Assembly (NCBI GenBank): GCA_041672385.1
Contig: JBAYZQ010000025.1
Location: 1-19,680 of the forward strand
DNA: 19,680 nucleotides
Source of the DNA: JBAYZQ01 sp041672385
Lineage (GTDB): Bacteria; Spirochaetota; Spirochaetia; Sphaerochaetales; Sphaerochaetaceae
Direction: 5' to 3'
Below, piece after piece: positions 1-8,326 of this stretch (its first letter is position 1; every line of letters begins with the position of its first letter). The translations under genes and the position numbers were made by a program. The notes beneath the pieces are model-generated. The model was not told the origin of the DNA, made no database searches, and saw only the letters and a list, made by a program, of their open reading frames with translations.

Positions 1-2
1 TG

Positions 3-143
3 GCTAAAAAAAATATTAAAGAAGTTCAGGATTGGATGAATTCTTATCCTAGAAAGATATTAGATGGAAGAACACCTTTTGAAGCTTTACAAGAAGAAAT
101 AAAGCAATTTTATCCTAATTCAACATTTCTGGAGGCAATCTAA
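3..143 (+). CDS. IS30-like transposase, C-terminal fragment (5' end outside window)
   Basis: Reading from base 3 gives 46 residues ending at TAA (141-143). The run ending in NSYPRKILDGRTPFEALQ matches the C-terminus of IS30-family DDE transposases, where a tryptophan-containing helix is followed by a PRK-x-L-x-x-x-TP segment. The catalytic core and the start lie upstream of the window, so intactness cannot be judged. About 35-50 bases after the stop, the stretch at 178-194 (gacatttaaccttgcag) looks like the inner sequence of an IS30-type terminal repeat. The other terminus is not in the window, so the boundary is not proven. The family call rests on remembered family motifs only. Confidence 0.7.
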   Translation, partial: AKKNIKEVQDWMNSYPRKILDGRTPFEALQEEIKQFYPNSTFLEAI

Positions 144-194
144 TGAAAAAAACTATTAAAAGTTCGAAATATGATGGACATTTAACCTTGCAGG

Positions 195-216
195 AAACCA
201 TCTTTTTGGTTTTATT
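195..216 (+). terminator. Possible short terminator hairpin after the transposase
   Basis: AAACCA (195-200) pairs with TGGTTT (207-212) across a 6-nt loop, and the second arm runs into TTATT. It lies about 50 bases after the transposase stop and before the converging IclR gene. The stem is short and AT-rich, so this is tentative. It could instead belong to the IS terminus. Confidence 0.3.
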
Positions 217-257
217 GCTTATTGAGAAGCTATAATGTTTGAATAATTAAAATTGTT

Positions 258-1022
258 TTAAAAGTAATTTTTTGTGAAACCAAAGGCTTTTGAAATTTGT
301 TTTCCACATTCTACTAATTCTGTTGTCATGTTTTCATATTTTTCAGAAGAGTCAGCAATATCAGAGAGAGAAATTGCAGCTAATACTTGACCTTTGTAAT
401 CAAAGATTGGAACCCCAAAGCAAATTGTTTTATTTTCATGTTCTTTTAAATCTGTAGAATATCCTCTTTTTCTAGTTAGAGCTAATTCATCAAGGAGTTT
501 TTCTTTTGAGGTTATTGTATTCTCTGTTACAGATTTTAATTCTAGTTTATTAATAATTCGATTTTGAGTTTCTTCATCAGAAAAAGCAAGAGCTGCTTTT
601 CCTAAGGAAGTTGCATATACTTCATGTCTACTTCCTAAAGCACAGGAAGCTAAAACGGCGCCTTGGCCAACATATTTGTGAACATATACTATTACGTCGT
701 TTTCAAGTACTCCAACAAATCCTGTTTTATGATATTTTTCAGCTAGTGGATTTAAATAGTATGCACACTCTTCTACAATATTCTGTCCTTCTAAATATTT
801 CATTCCAAGACTAAATAGTTTCAAACCGATACAGTATCTTTTATTGTTAAATCTATAAGGAGTAATATAGCCTAAGGCTAGTAGTGTTTGAACAATTACA
901 TAAACACTACTTTTAGGTACATCAAGTTCTGTAGATAATTCTTGGAGAGTTAAACCTCTCTCGCTTTTAGATACTAATTGTAGAATTTTCATTGATCTCT
1001 CGACTGTTCTATTTAATGCCAT
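258..1022 (-). CDS. IclR-family transcriptional regulator
   Basis: This 254-residue protein has the normal IclR length. Residues about 4-60 form the N-terminal winged helix-turn-helix (RTVERSMKILQLV, then LTLQELSTELDVPKSSVY). Residues about 75-245 form the effector-binding domain, with the family-typical SLGKAALAF segment and a late RGYSTDL-x-E segment. The start is ATG at 1022, because GAGG sits 6 bases upstream. A longer reading from TTG at 1034 would put that ribosome site inside the coding sequence. IclR proteins usually repress or activate a neighbouring catabolic operon, but no enzyme or transporter lies beside this gene. The ligand cannot be inferred; the divergent lipocalin gene is the only adjacent candidate target. 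Confidence 0.9.
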   Translation of the reverse strand: MALNRTVERSMKILQLVSKSERGLTLQELSTELDVPKSSVYVIVQTLLALGYITPYRFNNKRYCIGLKLFSLGMKYLEGQNIVEECAYYLNPLAEKYHKTGFVGVLENDVIVYVHKYVGQGAVLASCALGSRHEVYATSLGKAALAFSDEETQNRIINKLELKSVTENTITSKEKLLDELALTRKRGYSTDLKEHENKTICFGVPIFDYKGQVLAAISLSDIADSSEKYENMTTELVECGKQISKAFGFTKNYF

Positions 1023-1379
1023 AGGAAACCTCAATTTTATTTTAAAATAACTTTAATGAATAAATATAATTTAATTTGTTCATAATAATGAAACTATATT
1101 ATAATTATAAAAATATCAACTAATTTTTATTTAACTTTTAATAGATTTTTATAAATTAAAACAAAAATGAATATTGCCGAGGAATGCTTACTACAAAAAG
1201 AGCAGGTTATAAAAATTGTTTTTTTTCTGTATTTTCTGAGGTATTTTGATAAGAAGCCTAAGAAATTATGTTAAGTGTTAGCAATTAACATTAGAGGTAA
1301 AGTCATCCTTCTATCATTTTGTATACTTTTGGTGCTAAATGATTTATCATAAACTAAATTAAAGGAAGGAGAAACTAAT
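1023..1379. other. Intergenic region between divergent IclR and lipocalin genes
   Basis: This 357-base, very AT-rich stretch separates two divergent start codons and should carry both promoters. I found no convincing -35/-10 pair. The one structured element is a perfect 7-bp inverted repeat, ATGTTAA (1268-1274) and TTAACAT (1285-1291), with a 10-base spacer. A regulator could bind there. No ORF or RNA gene is supported. Confidence 0.5.
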
Positions 1380-1934
1380 ATGAAAAAGAATGCAATTTTA
1401 ATAGTCTTATTAATTTTAATAAGCTCTATGTTGGTAACAAGCTGCTCAACAAGTGAATTTGCTGATGATCCTCTTCAAACAGTTGAATCTCTCGATTTAG
1501 GAAGATATCTAGGGCAATGGTATGAAATAGCTCGTTTTCAAAGTGGTTTTGAGAAAAATATATATGGAGCTACTGCTGAATATTCGTTGCGTGAAGATGG
1601 GCGTGTTGACGTAGTAAATAGCGGTTTTAAAAATGATCTTGATGGTAAATATACATCTGTTAAAGCTGTTGCTTGGAGACCAGATAATACTGTTCCTGGT
1701 GAATTGGTAGTTAAATTTTTCTCACTTTTTAAAGGTGAATATTTGGTATTTGGATTAGATGAAGAAAACTATGAATGGGCTTTAGTTGGTAACAATAACA
1801 GAGACTTCCTTTGGTTCCTTTCAAGAACTCCAGAAATAACACAAGAATTAAAAGATAAAATGGAGCAAATGGCGATAGAACAAGGTTATGACTTATCAGA
1901 ACTTTTCTATGTACCACAAAAACTTCGTGATTAG
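1380..1934 (+). CDS. blc: Blc-type outer-membrane lipocalin (lipoprotein)
   Basis: This 184-residue protein starts with a lipoprotein signal peptide (lysines, hydrophobic core, lipobox LVTSC with Cys22 as predicted lipidated residue). The mature part opens with the lipocalin hallmark GQWYEIARF (residues 45-53) and continues as an eight-strand barrel. The late FLWFLSRTP segment is typical of bacterial Blc and the apolipoprotein-D-like group. Length is close to the usual 175-180. Ser23 follows the cysteine; by the enterobacterial rule this permits outer-membrane sorting, though that rule may not hold here. Blc proteins bind lysophospholipids or fatty acids and support envelope maintenance. AAGGAAGGAG precedes the ATG. 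The gene is monocistronic, with a terminator directly behind it. Confidence 0.92.
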   Translation: MKKNAILIVLLILISSMLVTSCSTSEFADDPLQTVESLDLGRYLGQWYEIARFQSGFEKNIYGATAEYSLREDGRVDVVNSGFKNDLDGKYTSVKAVAWRPDNTVPGELVVKFFSLFKGEYLVFGLDEENYEWALVGNNNRDFLWFLSRTPEITQELKDKMEQMAIEQGYDLSELFYVPQKLRD

Positions 1935-1954
1935 TATTTGAAATGTAAAATTAG

Positions 1955-1985
1955 CTAGGAAATACAAATAAAATTTTCTAGTTTT
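1955..1985 (+). terminator. Rho-independent terminator of the lipocalin gene
   Basis: CTAGGAAAT (1955-1963) pairs with ATTTTCTAG (1973-1981), giving nine pairs including one G-U, across a 9-base loop. TTTT follows directly. It lies 20 bases after the lipocalin stop. Confidence 0.6.
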
Positions 1986-2105
1986 AAAGAAAGATGAATT
2001 AAAATTTCTTCCCAATAATTATCATTAATTTATAGGCTAAAATTGATCATTATGCAGTTTTCTTTAGTATAAGTTATAGAATTAACAATCAATTACAAAA
2101 AGCGC

Positions 2106-2136
2106 TTAAAAACTCTCTAAACCTCTTTGAAGAGAG
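2106..2136 (-). terminator. Probable terminator of the ankyrin/LysM/LytM gene
   Basis: On the minus strand CTCTCT (2136-2131) pairs with AGAGAG (2118-2113) and is followed immediately by TTTTT. It lies about 75 bases downstream of the stop of the minus-strand gene. The outer flanks add weaker pairing, and a shorter CTCT-TCAA-AGAG hairpin inside is an alternative fold. Confidence 0.5.
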
Positions 2137-2211
2137 CTGTTTAAATTGCTTGGTAAGAAGATTTTTAGAGAATAAATTTATTGTAAATTATATAAAGGTT
2201 TTTGGAAAAAA

Positions 2212-3678
2212 TTAAAAAAATGCACTAGGATCAAGGCATACTCCGTTCTGTTCTATTTGAAAGAAGAGCATTGCATTGTCAAAAAATGGATTTTCCTTGC
2301 TTATTGTACCTAAAACAGACTGATTTGTAACTGAATCTCCAATACCGACTTCAACTGTTGCAAGGTATCCATAAGTAGTTACATAACCACCATCATGGCG
2401 AACTTTTACAGTATTTGGGCGAGAACCAGTATTTAGTTCAATATCCAAAACTTCTCCAGCACATGAGGCGTATACATTACTTCCATAAGGAGCTTGAAGA
2501 CAAATACCTTCCAAAGGTGCAATTTCCTTTGTGATAGGATCTGTAAATCTTGTATTAAAAATAATCTTTTCAACTCCATTTTCCAAAGGAGAAGAAAATT
2601 CTAAACCTCTTGAAGCTGTTGAAATATTAGCAGAAGAAGATTCATCTGGAATAAATAATTCTTGACCTTCTTTTATTTTATCATCATCTAATCCGTTTAT
2701 TTCTTGCAAATCCAACCATGTTATACTTAAATCTAATTTCTGAACAATTGTTCCAAGCCTGTTATCTTTTTTTACAACATAGATTGAACCATCCCTATCT
2801 GGAACTCTTAAGACTGTTCCAACGGAAATGGCATCTAAATTTTTAATTTTATTTACAGAAAGAAGAGTGGAAAGACTTATACCATTATTAAGAGCAATCT
2901 TTTCCAAAATATCACTATCTTTACAAGTGTAATTTGTCCATACCACTTGTTTTTGATATTTCTTACCTAAAGACTGCTCAAGATCAGTTGCAGTTTGACC
3001 ACTAAAATCAGGATTACTATCAGGGTAAACTGAGGTTCCTGTGTCAAAGTTTATAACTCCAGTATCAACTAGTGTTGAAAGCTTTTCATTGGAGTTTTCT
3101 TTTGCATAATCCATTTGAATTTTTGCCAAGTCCATTTGTGTTTCATAAACATCTCGTAGTCCTTTAATTTCCTCAAGAATTTTCTGAGTTGATGCTTTCA
3201 CCTCAAATAACAGTTTAATTCTTTTATACGTTGAATCTACAACTAAATAAGCGGTTTCTGCTTGTTCAAATTGGATTTGGTAGGGAGTTTTATCGGGAAC
3301 AGCAAGAATTTGTTCTTTTTCAACTTTAGCATTTACATCCTCTTCAGCACCAATAAGTAGAGAAATAAATTTAGAATAGGAGCTGCTTTTTATAGCTGAC
3401 ATCAATAAAGTTTCTTTTTCTTCCAATATAAAATTAACATCCAAATTAGCTCCAGCATTAAGGAGAGCAGAAAGAACTTGTGGATTATCAGAATTTTTTA
3501 AAGCAAGTATTGAAGGACTTATTCCATCTTCATTTCTAGCATTTACATCAGCTCCAGATTTGATTGCCTTTTGCATTTCTTCAACAGTACCACTTTCTGC
3601 AATTGTAAAAATATCATTAGAATATAGCGCTAATGGTAAAACCAATAATAGTAAAAAAATAAAAATATTGTTTTTCAT
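2212..3678 (-). CDS. Exported ankyrin-LysM-LysM-degenerate LytM (M23-like) protein
   Basis: This 488-residue protein begins with a signal peptide (residues 1-20). Ankyrin-like repeats span about 22-115 (SGADVNARNEDG, then LLNAGANLDVN). A helical, possibly coiled segment covers 145-195. Two LysM-like modules follow at about 248-293 and 299-344, then a LytM/M23 fold at about 362-488. In active LytM enzymes zinc is held by H-x(3)-D, a YxHL histidine and a final HxH. Here those places read APLEGIC (387-393), YGYL (436-439) and MLFFQIE (470-476), so every ligand is missing. This resembles the NlpD/EnvC amidase activators. I infer a periplasmic or envelope-anchored protein that binds peptidoglycan and regulates a hydrolase rather than cutting itself. 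Ankyrin repeats on an exported protein suggest a protein partner. AGGGGAT precedes ATG 3678. Confidence 0.8.
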   Translation of the reverse strand: MKNNIFIFLLLLVLPLALYSNDIFTIAESGTVEEMQKAIKSGADVNARNEDGISPSILALKNSDNPQVLSALLNAGANLDVNFILEEKETLLMSAIKSSSYSKFISLLIGAEEDVNAKVEKEQILAVPDKTPYQIQFEQAETAYLVVDSTYKRIKLLFEVKASTQKILEEIKGLRDVYETQMDLAKIQMDYAKENSNEKLSTLVDTGVINFDTGTSVYPDSNPDFSGQTATDLEQSLGKKYQKQVVWTNYTCKDSDILEKIALNNGISLSTLLSVNKIKNLDAISVGTVLRVPDRDGSIYVVKKDNRLGTIVQKLDLSITWLDLQEINGLDDDKIKEGQELFIPDESSSANISTASRGLEFSSPLENGVEKIIFNTRFTDPITKEIAPLEGICLQAPYGSNVYASCAGEVLDIELNTGSRPNTVKVRHDGGYVTTYGYLATVEVGIGDSVTNQSVLGTISKENPFFDNAMLFFQIEQNGVCLDPSAFF

Positions 3679-3754
3679 TTTATCCCCTAAAAATCTTATC
3701 CTATATTTAAATACTTTAATTCTATTTAAGAATTACCATTAGAAAATTTAAGCA

Positions 3755-5386
3755 TTATAGTGATTGAAATATATGCTCCCTATGGTATTTTAAATATTGT
3801 TTTTGCCTTATATTTAACGTTTTTTGTAGCTTCATTTTAGTTTGTATTCCAACCTTTTCATAATCTTCTTTTACAAATAAGGGAGAAATATTAATTCTTC
3901 CATCATCATCAAATGAAATAAGTCCTAAATCAAATGCCTTATCTAAACTTGGAATAAGTAACAATCCATTATATTTATCAGTTGACTCTTTAAGATTACA
4001 ATCCCTCCAAGGTTTAATGTGGGAAGCAATCAACATCTTCTTATCACTACAATTAGTAACACTACAATATCCCCAATATTCGAGCAATGATCTTCTATAG
4101 GAACCTTGACCTAATCGTGCCATAATCATAGTTTCACGCTCATTGGGAGAAGCCGAATCGTATTCTCTACTATCATTTTCAGTCTGGTAGTCATAAAGAT
4201 GTTGTTCTTTTAGTTTTTCGCAAATTGTAGAAATAATCCAAACAAAAGAATGAGCATTAAGAAGCGATACTTCTTCAACACCAAATTCAATTAATCGCTG
4301 TTGAACCTGGTTAATATAGCTAATAAAAAGATTATAATTATCCCATGAACAATTTCCAGAAAGACTAAAATCTTTAATTCCTAATAAGTTTAAAGCATAT
4401 CCTAATTTTTTTGTACTCACTGGTAAATATTGGGATTTGTCTTTTATAAAAAAGAAATAAGCTAATAAAGAGTACCTGTTCGATAAAAGCTTTTGTAGTA
4501 TTTCAAAGGATTCTCTATCGCTTTTCTGCCCTGTATAAAAATCAAAAAATGCTTTTTCTAATTTTGCTTGAAAACCTTTTTCTAATTCTTTTTTTTTAAA
4601 ATCATCGACATATTGCCATGGAACTAAATTTTCTCGTACCTCTAAAGCTTTAATAACATTTGCTAAAATTTTTCCAGTACCAATTTCTTCTTTTTTCCAT
4701 TCGTTAAAATTCAATAAGCTATTTGCATGATAAAAAATAAAATCTTTATATCCTTCATTATCTTTTAAGTATTCATTTTGTGAAAACGAAACAAACCTTT
4801 CTTTACTATTATTATTTATTAAATCAGTAAACATCTTAAAATATTTAGCAAAAATTAGAGTATCAACTTTTTTAATTGTTTGTACATGTTGATAGGATGT
4901 ATTTTGTAAATTTTCATATATTATATCGAAAGATGCTTGTGATATAGGATATGTAGAACCCTGAAAGCCATCAATAATCAAAGGGTCTTCTTCCTTAACT
5001 ATTGAATTTTCCAAAGTACTAATAAGCAAAGGATTTTTGAGATATGACGAAACATATTCAAGTTTTACTCTATAACAAAGGGTATTAGAATTCTCCTTAT
5101 TTATCCAATAATTATCTTTATCTGAAACGCTTTGAAGAGCTGATGAAACTACCCTTACAATTGCATAGATTCCTGGTAGTAAGCTGTTCCTTTCATCTAA
5201 TATCTTTTTTGGCCTATAATCTTTCCCAACTCTAATGATTCCTAATTGCCCAGGGCGGAAACAATCTTTATGAAATTCAGAAACAGAATAAGTATCCTCT
5301 TTAATTCCAGATTCAAGAAACTTATCAATTTCCCATATGTTTGGATTGCAACTAAACATCCAAAATCCTGTAATTTGTTTTTTCAT
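3755..5386 (-). CDS. EVE-HNH protein, predicted type IV modified-DNA restriction endonuclease
   Basis: This 543-residue protein has three parts. Residues about 4-165 look like an EVE domain (FWMFSCNPNIWEIDKFLESG, then GIIRVG and GIYAIVRVV), a PUA-related fold known to recognise modified cytosines. Residues 170-420 are helical and unassigned. Residues about 424-500 form an HNH_2-type nuclease: LGQGSYRRSLLEYWGYC, ASHIKPW with catalytic-type His456, NGLLL with Asn473, then LDKAFDLGLISFDDDG. The classical third His position is Ser480 or Asp482, a variant to note. EVE-HNH fusions are described as modification-dependent restriction enzymes (VcaM4I is a known example). I infer defence against phage carrying 5-methyl- or 5-hydroxymethylcytosine. 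No methyltransferase is adjacent, as expected for type IV. AAGGAGG lies 9 bases before the ATG. Confidence 0.82.
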   Translation of the reverse strand: MKKQITGFWMFSCNPNIWEIDKFLESGIKEDTYSVSEFHKDCFRPGQLGIIRVGKDYRPKKILDERNSLLPGIYAIVRVVSSALQSVSDKDNYWINKENSNTLCYRVKLEYVSSYLKNPLLISTLENSIVKEEDPLIIDGFQGSTYPISQASFDIIYENLQNTSYQHVQTIKKVDTLIFAKYFKMFTDLINNNSKERFVSFSQNEYLKDNEGYKDFIFYHANSLLNFNEWKKEEIGTGKILANVIKALEVRENLVPWQYVDDFKKKELEKGFQAKLEKAFFDFYTGQKSDRESFEILQKLLSNRYSLLAYFFFIKDKSQYLPVSTKKLGYALNLLGIKDFSLSGNCSWDNYNLFISYINQVQQRLIEFGVEEVSLLNAHSFVWIISTICEKLKEQHLYDYQTENDSREYDSASPNERETMIMARLGQGSYRRSLLEYWGYCSVTNCSDKKMLIASHIKPWRDCNLKESTDKYNGLLLIPSLDKAFDLGLISFDDDGRINISPLFVKEDYEKVGIQTKMKLQKTLNIRQKQYLKYHREHIFQSL

Positions 5387-5732
5387 AAATTAATTTCCTC
5401 CTTATTTTTTCATTGATAATTTATTGTTATTATAAACGATATAATTGAAACTCCTATTTTTGTTTTATTATATTAAAATCAGAATATAGTTTTTATCAAA
5501 TAAATTATAACACATAATATGGCATCCTGAAATTAAACCTAGCGAAAAGTTGTAAGCCATATTTAATAAATTAAAATCTTCAATAGTTAATTCACCCGTT
5601 TCAATGAATAAATTGCTTATAATAAACGATGGTTTAAAATAGGGATTGAGATATAAAAAAATTGGGGAAGCCTATTCTTAATTTAAAATAGGACTAAGAT
5701 TAAAAATTAGATTTTCAGTTGTGAGTTTACTC
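5387..5732. other. Intergenic region upstream of the EVE-HNH gene
   Basis: These 346 AT-rich bases hold the likely EVE-HNH promoter and no supported gene. An 11-bp direct repeat TTTAAAATAGG occurs at 5633-5643 and 5682-5692. The intervening CCTATT (5671-5676) can pair with part of the first copy. TATAAACGAT-like strings recur near 5440 and 5620. These may be decay products of older duplicated DNA. Confidence 0.4.
5470..5499 (-). promoter_or_regulatory. Candidate sigma70-type promoter of the EVE-HNH gene
   Basis: On the minus strand TTGATA (5499-5494) and TAATAT (5475-5470) are separated by 18 bases, about 85 bases before the start codon. The surroundings are so AT-rich that chance matches are common, so confidence is modest. 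Confidence 0.4.
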
Positions 5733-6129
5733 TTAAATTGTTTTTCTTCTTTCTATTTCAACTTCTGCTGCTTTTTGTTGTCTTTGTCTTTCTGTAACCT
5801 TCTTTTTCTCAATTATGTGTTTATAGATAGTATTAACGTTTGGTAACCATTCTTTGAGGTAATCAATAATTTTTTCGCTTCATTTTCTTGAGCACTGATA
5901 CTAGCGTAATCACCATTAATATTAAAATTTTTCGGGGATTTCACCTTTATATAGATATAATTCCCCAAAATATGTAATGAAGTAATCCATTTTTGGTTTG
6001 CTTTTGGGCTTAGTTTTAATTGAAGAATCCCATCTTTCCCTTTTGCAGTTTCTTTTATAAAGACTACTTTATCTTATTGTCTTGGGACAAAGTCCCTTTC
6101 GATTTACATATATCTAGCTCTTTTAAATT
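5733..6129 (-). pseudogene. Decayed hypothetical gene with two one-base deletions
   Basis: Three minus-strand reading frames join into one plausible C-terminal region of about 130 residues if single bases are restored near 6071 and between 5876 and 5877. The pieces are: LKELDICKSKGTLSQDNKI (frame closes at TAG), then KVVFIKETAKGKDGILQLKL through SISAQENEA, then EKIIDYLKEWLPNV and a charged KKKVTERQRQQKAAEVEIER tail ending at TAA 5733. The amino-acid sense continues smoothly across both breaks, which chance frames would not do. No start codon or N-terminal part is left. I do not recognise the family with certainty; the tail is predicted coiled-coil-like. It lies upstream of, and on the same strand as, the EVE-HNH gene, so it may once have been its operon partner. 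Confidence 0.6.
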
Positions 6130-6298
6130 TAAACTTTATAAATTGTGATAAGCGTGATAAAATACTTTTCAGGAACATTTTTTTTGCGAGAAATGTTTTT
6201 TTTCATGGAAAAAGCTAATAAAGCCTTCAGAAGGGTCTACGAATAGAAAAAGATTTCTTAATGCTAAATTAAGATGAATTCTGCGATGGGGAAAAGAG

Positions 6299-8308
6299 AT
6301 GAGATTGCTTTTTGGGGAACTACAAAAGAGAGTTTTTTATTATGAATTTATAAGTATAAACACTTCAGAAAAAGTTAAAATTTCCAAAAATACAGTATCA
6401 AAATCTCGTAAGAAAGATTTTCGGAATAAATGCCCCTATATGGTTTGGATTTTATTATCTTCTACTAAAAACATTATTGAGGTGTTGGGAGGTATCAGAA
6501 ACTTAGACTCAAAATATTTTTCAGAATTGCTTCCTTCAATTATTTTACAGATTCAGTTTTATCAAGATAATAAAATAGAAGAAACAATATTTACTGAGAT
6601 GTTAATAGATTTATTGCAAGATAATAGGCTCCAAACGCAAGATATTCTAGATATTACCGCAATACCTTCTGTAAGAAGAATAATTGTAAATCTTGGTAGC
6701 TCGTTATCTTTTCAGACAAGAAAAGAAATTGCAAAATCATATCGAATAGATTCACAATGGTTATCAGTTGAAAAGGCTATACCTAATGATTTATTCCAAT
6801 TAACAAAGTTTTTATTATCCGAAAAAGAAGCTATTTATTTGAAAAATAAGCGTGAAAATATTCTATCAAAAATCAAAGAAGAGAAAGAATCCAAGGAAAA
6901 AGCAATTGAATTAAATAAAAAACGCCTAAGAATACAAGAGGAGCAATTAAGGCAAATAATTGGAGAACGAGGGATTTTAGAAATTCCAGATGATATTGAA
7001 ATTACGGATGAATATCTTGAAGCAATAAAACTTATTAAATCCAAATCAAAAGTGATTTTTATTACAGGAGATCCAGGTACTGGAAAAAGTACTCTTATAC
7101 AGTTGTTAAAAATAATTCTTAAAGATAATGTTGCAGTTTTAAGTTTTACTGGTTCTGCAGCTTTAAATATTGGGGGACAAACAATTAATTCATTTTTTCA
7201 TATGCCATTACATATATTGCCTTTAGATTGGATTAATGATTCATCCTCTTTTAGAAATAAAGCTCAAGCATTAAATAGGATAATTATTGATGAAGTTTCT
7301 ATGCTTCGGCCCGATATGCTCGATGCGATAAGTTCTTCGTTGAGCTATGCTAGAAAAGACCCAAGGCCTTTTGGAGGAATACAATTAATTCTTTTTGGAG
7401 ATTTATATCAACTTCCTCCAATTATTCAAAATGATAAGGCAATTAATGAATATTATACCAAAACCTATCAAAAGAACCGCTTCTTTTTTGCAAGTAAAGT
7501 CCTACAAAAATGCAAATTAGAAGTAATTACTCTAAAAAAAATGTTTAGAACAAACCAACCTGAATACTTAAAATTTTTGTCAAAAATACGAAACGCCTCA
7601 GCAGATTTAGATGATATTGACAATTTTAATATGATTATTGAGCAATATCCTGAGTTTTCAAATTCAGACTCTTTTATTCATGTTACTCCTTTTCGAGATT
7701 CTGCAAATAGAATAAATAGAATAAAACTTGAAAATTTAGAGGGTAATACAAGTAGTTTTGAGGCTAATGTAATAGGGGAAAAACTATTAAAATTATCAAC
7801 AGAAAAATTGAAAAGTTTGTTTCCGGGAGATTTAGTTCTTAATCTGAAACCCAAAGCTCAAATTATGTTTATAAAAAATGATAGTGGTAAACGATGGGTT
7901 AATGGAGATTTGGGTATTATTGAAGAAATTAATGAAAATGCTTTAAAAATTAAAACAAGATCTGGTCTATATATTGTTAATAAAACCTTTTGGTCGGTTA
8001 ATAGATATAAAATTGATTCTTTGACTAACAAATTAGGCGAAGAAGAAATTGGACAAATATTGCAGTTCCCGGTACGTCTTGCTTGGGCAATTACAATTCA
8101 TAAAGTCCAAGGGCAAACTTTTGATAAATTATTAATAGATTTTACCGGTGGTGTTTTTGACTCTGGGATGGCATATGTAGCTCTTAGTAGATGTAGAACT
8201 ATGGAAGGCCTTCGCCTTACTAGAAATTTAGTTCCAGCAGATATCATAGTTGATAAAACTGTTGTAGAATTCATGAATTCATTATTAAATAAAAATTCTT
8301 CTAGGTAA
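6299..8308 (+). CDS. Pif1-like superfamily 1 DNA helicase with long N-terminal extension
   Basis: This 669-residue protein carries the SF1B motif set: Walker A GDPGTGKST (257-265), motif Ia FTGSAALNIGGQTINSFF (283-300), Walker B IIIDEVSML (328-336), motif III LFGDLYQLPPI (365-375), and late ITIHKVQGQTFD (598-609) with YVALSRC (626-632). This is the Pif1/RecD-like arrangement. Residues 48-175 are helical and unassigned; 176-225 are highly charged and probably coiled coil. The first 45 residues look atypical and the ATG at 6299 has only a poor ribosome site, so the true start may be Met48 or a start lost upstream. Pif1-type helicases unwind DNA 5' to 3' and resolve G4 or hybrid structures. No partner gene is fused or overlapping. 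The setting beside a restriction-like gene hints at a defence or mobile role, which is inference. Confidence 0.82.
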   Translation: MRLLFGELQKRVFYYEFISINTSEKVKISKNTVSKSRKKDFRNKCPYMVWILLSSTKNIIEVLGGIRNLDSKYFSELLPSIILQIQFYQDNKIEETIFTEMLIDLLQDNRLQTQDILDITAIPSVRRIIVNLGSSLSFQTRKEIAKSYRIDSQWLSVEKAIPNDLFQLTKFLLSEKEAIYLKNKRENILSKIKEEKESKEKAIELNKKRLRIQEEQLRQIIGERGILEIPDDIEITDEYLEAIKLIKSKSKVIFITGDPGTGKSTLIQLLKIILKDNVAVLSFTGSAALNIGGQTINSFFHMPLHILPLDWINDSSSFRNKAQALNRIIIDEVSMLRPDMLDAISSSLSYARKDPRPFGGIQLILFGDLYQLPPIIQNDKAINEYYTKTYQKNRFFFASKVLQKCKLEVITLKKMFRTNQPEYLKFLSKIRNASADLDDIDNFNMIIEQYPEFSNSDSFIHVTPFRDSANRINRIKLENLEGNTSSFEANVIGEKLLKLSTEKLKSLFPGDLVLNLKPKAQIMFIKNDSGKRWVNGDLGIIEEINENALKIKTRSGLYIVNKTFWSVNRYKIDSLTNKLGEEEIGQILQFPVRLAWAITIHKVQGQTFDKLLIDFTGGVFDSGMAYVALSRCRTMEGLRLTRNLVPADIIVDKTVVEFMNSLLNKNSSR

Positions 8309-8326
8309 CAGATACTCTGTTTTTTT
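8307..8326 (+). terminator. Terminator overlapping the helicase stop codon
   Basis: AACAGA (8307-8312), loop TAC, and TCTGTT (8316-8321) are followed by TTTTT (8322-8326). The upstream arm includes the last two bases of the TAA stop codon. Confidence 0.55.

Noticed and set aside
611..814. Plus-strand ORF of 67 codons
   Set aside because: It lies wholly inside the IclR gene on the other strand, has no ribosome site and shows no domain character.
5387..6298. CRISPR array or small RNA in the long gap
   Set aside because: The 11-bp repeat occurs only twice with no regular spacers, and the right part is better explained as a decayed protein gene.
6285..6344. Short ORF MGKRDEIAFWGTTKESFLL in another frame at the helicase start
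   Set aside because: Too short to call as a gene; kept only as a hint that the helicase N-terminus may be frameshifted.
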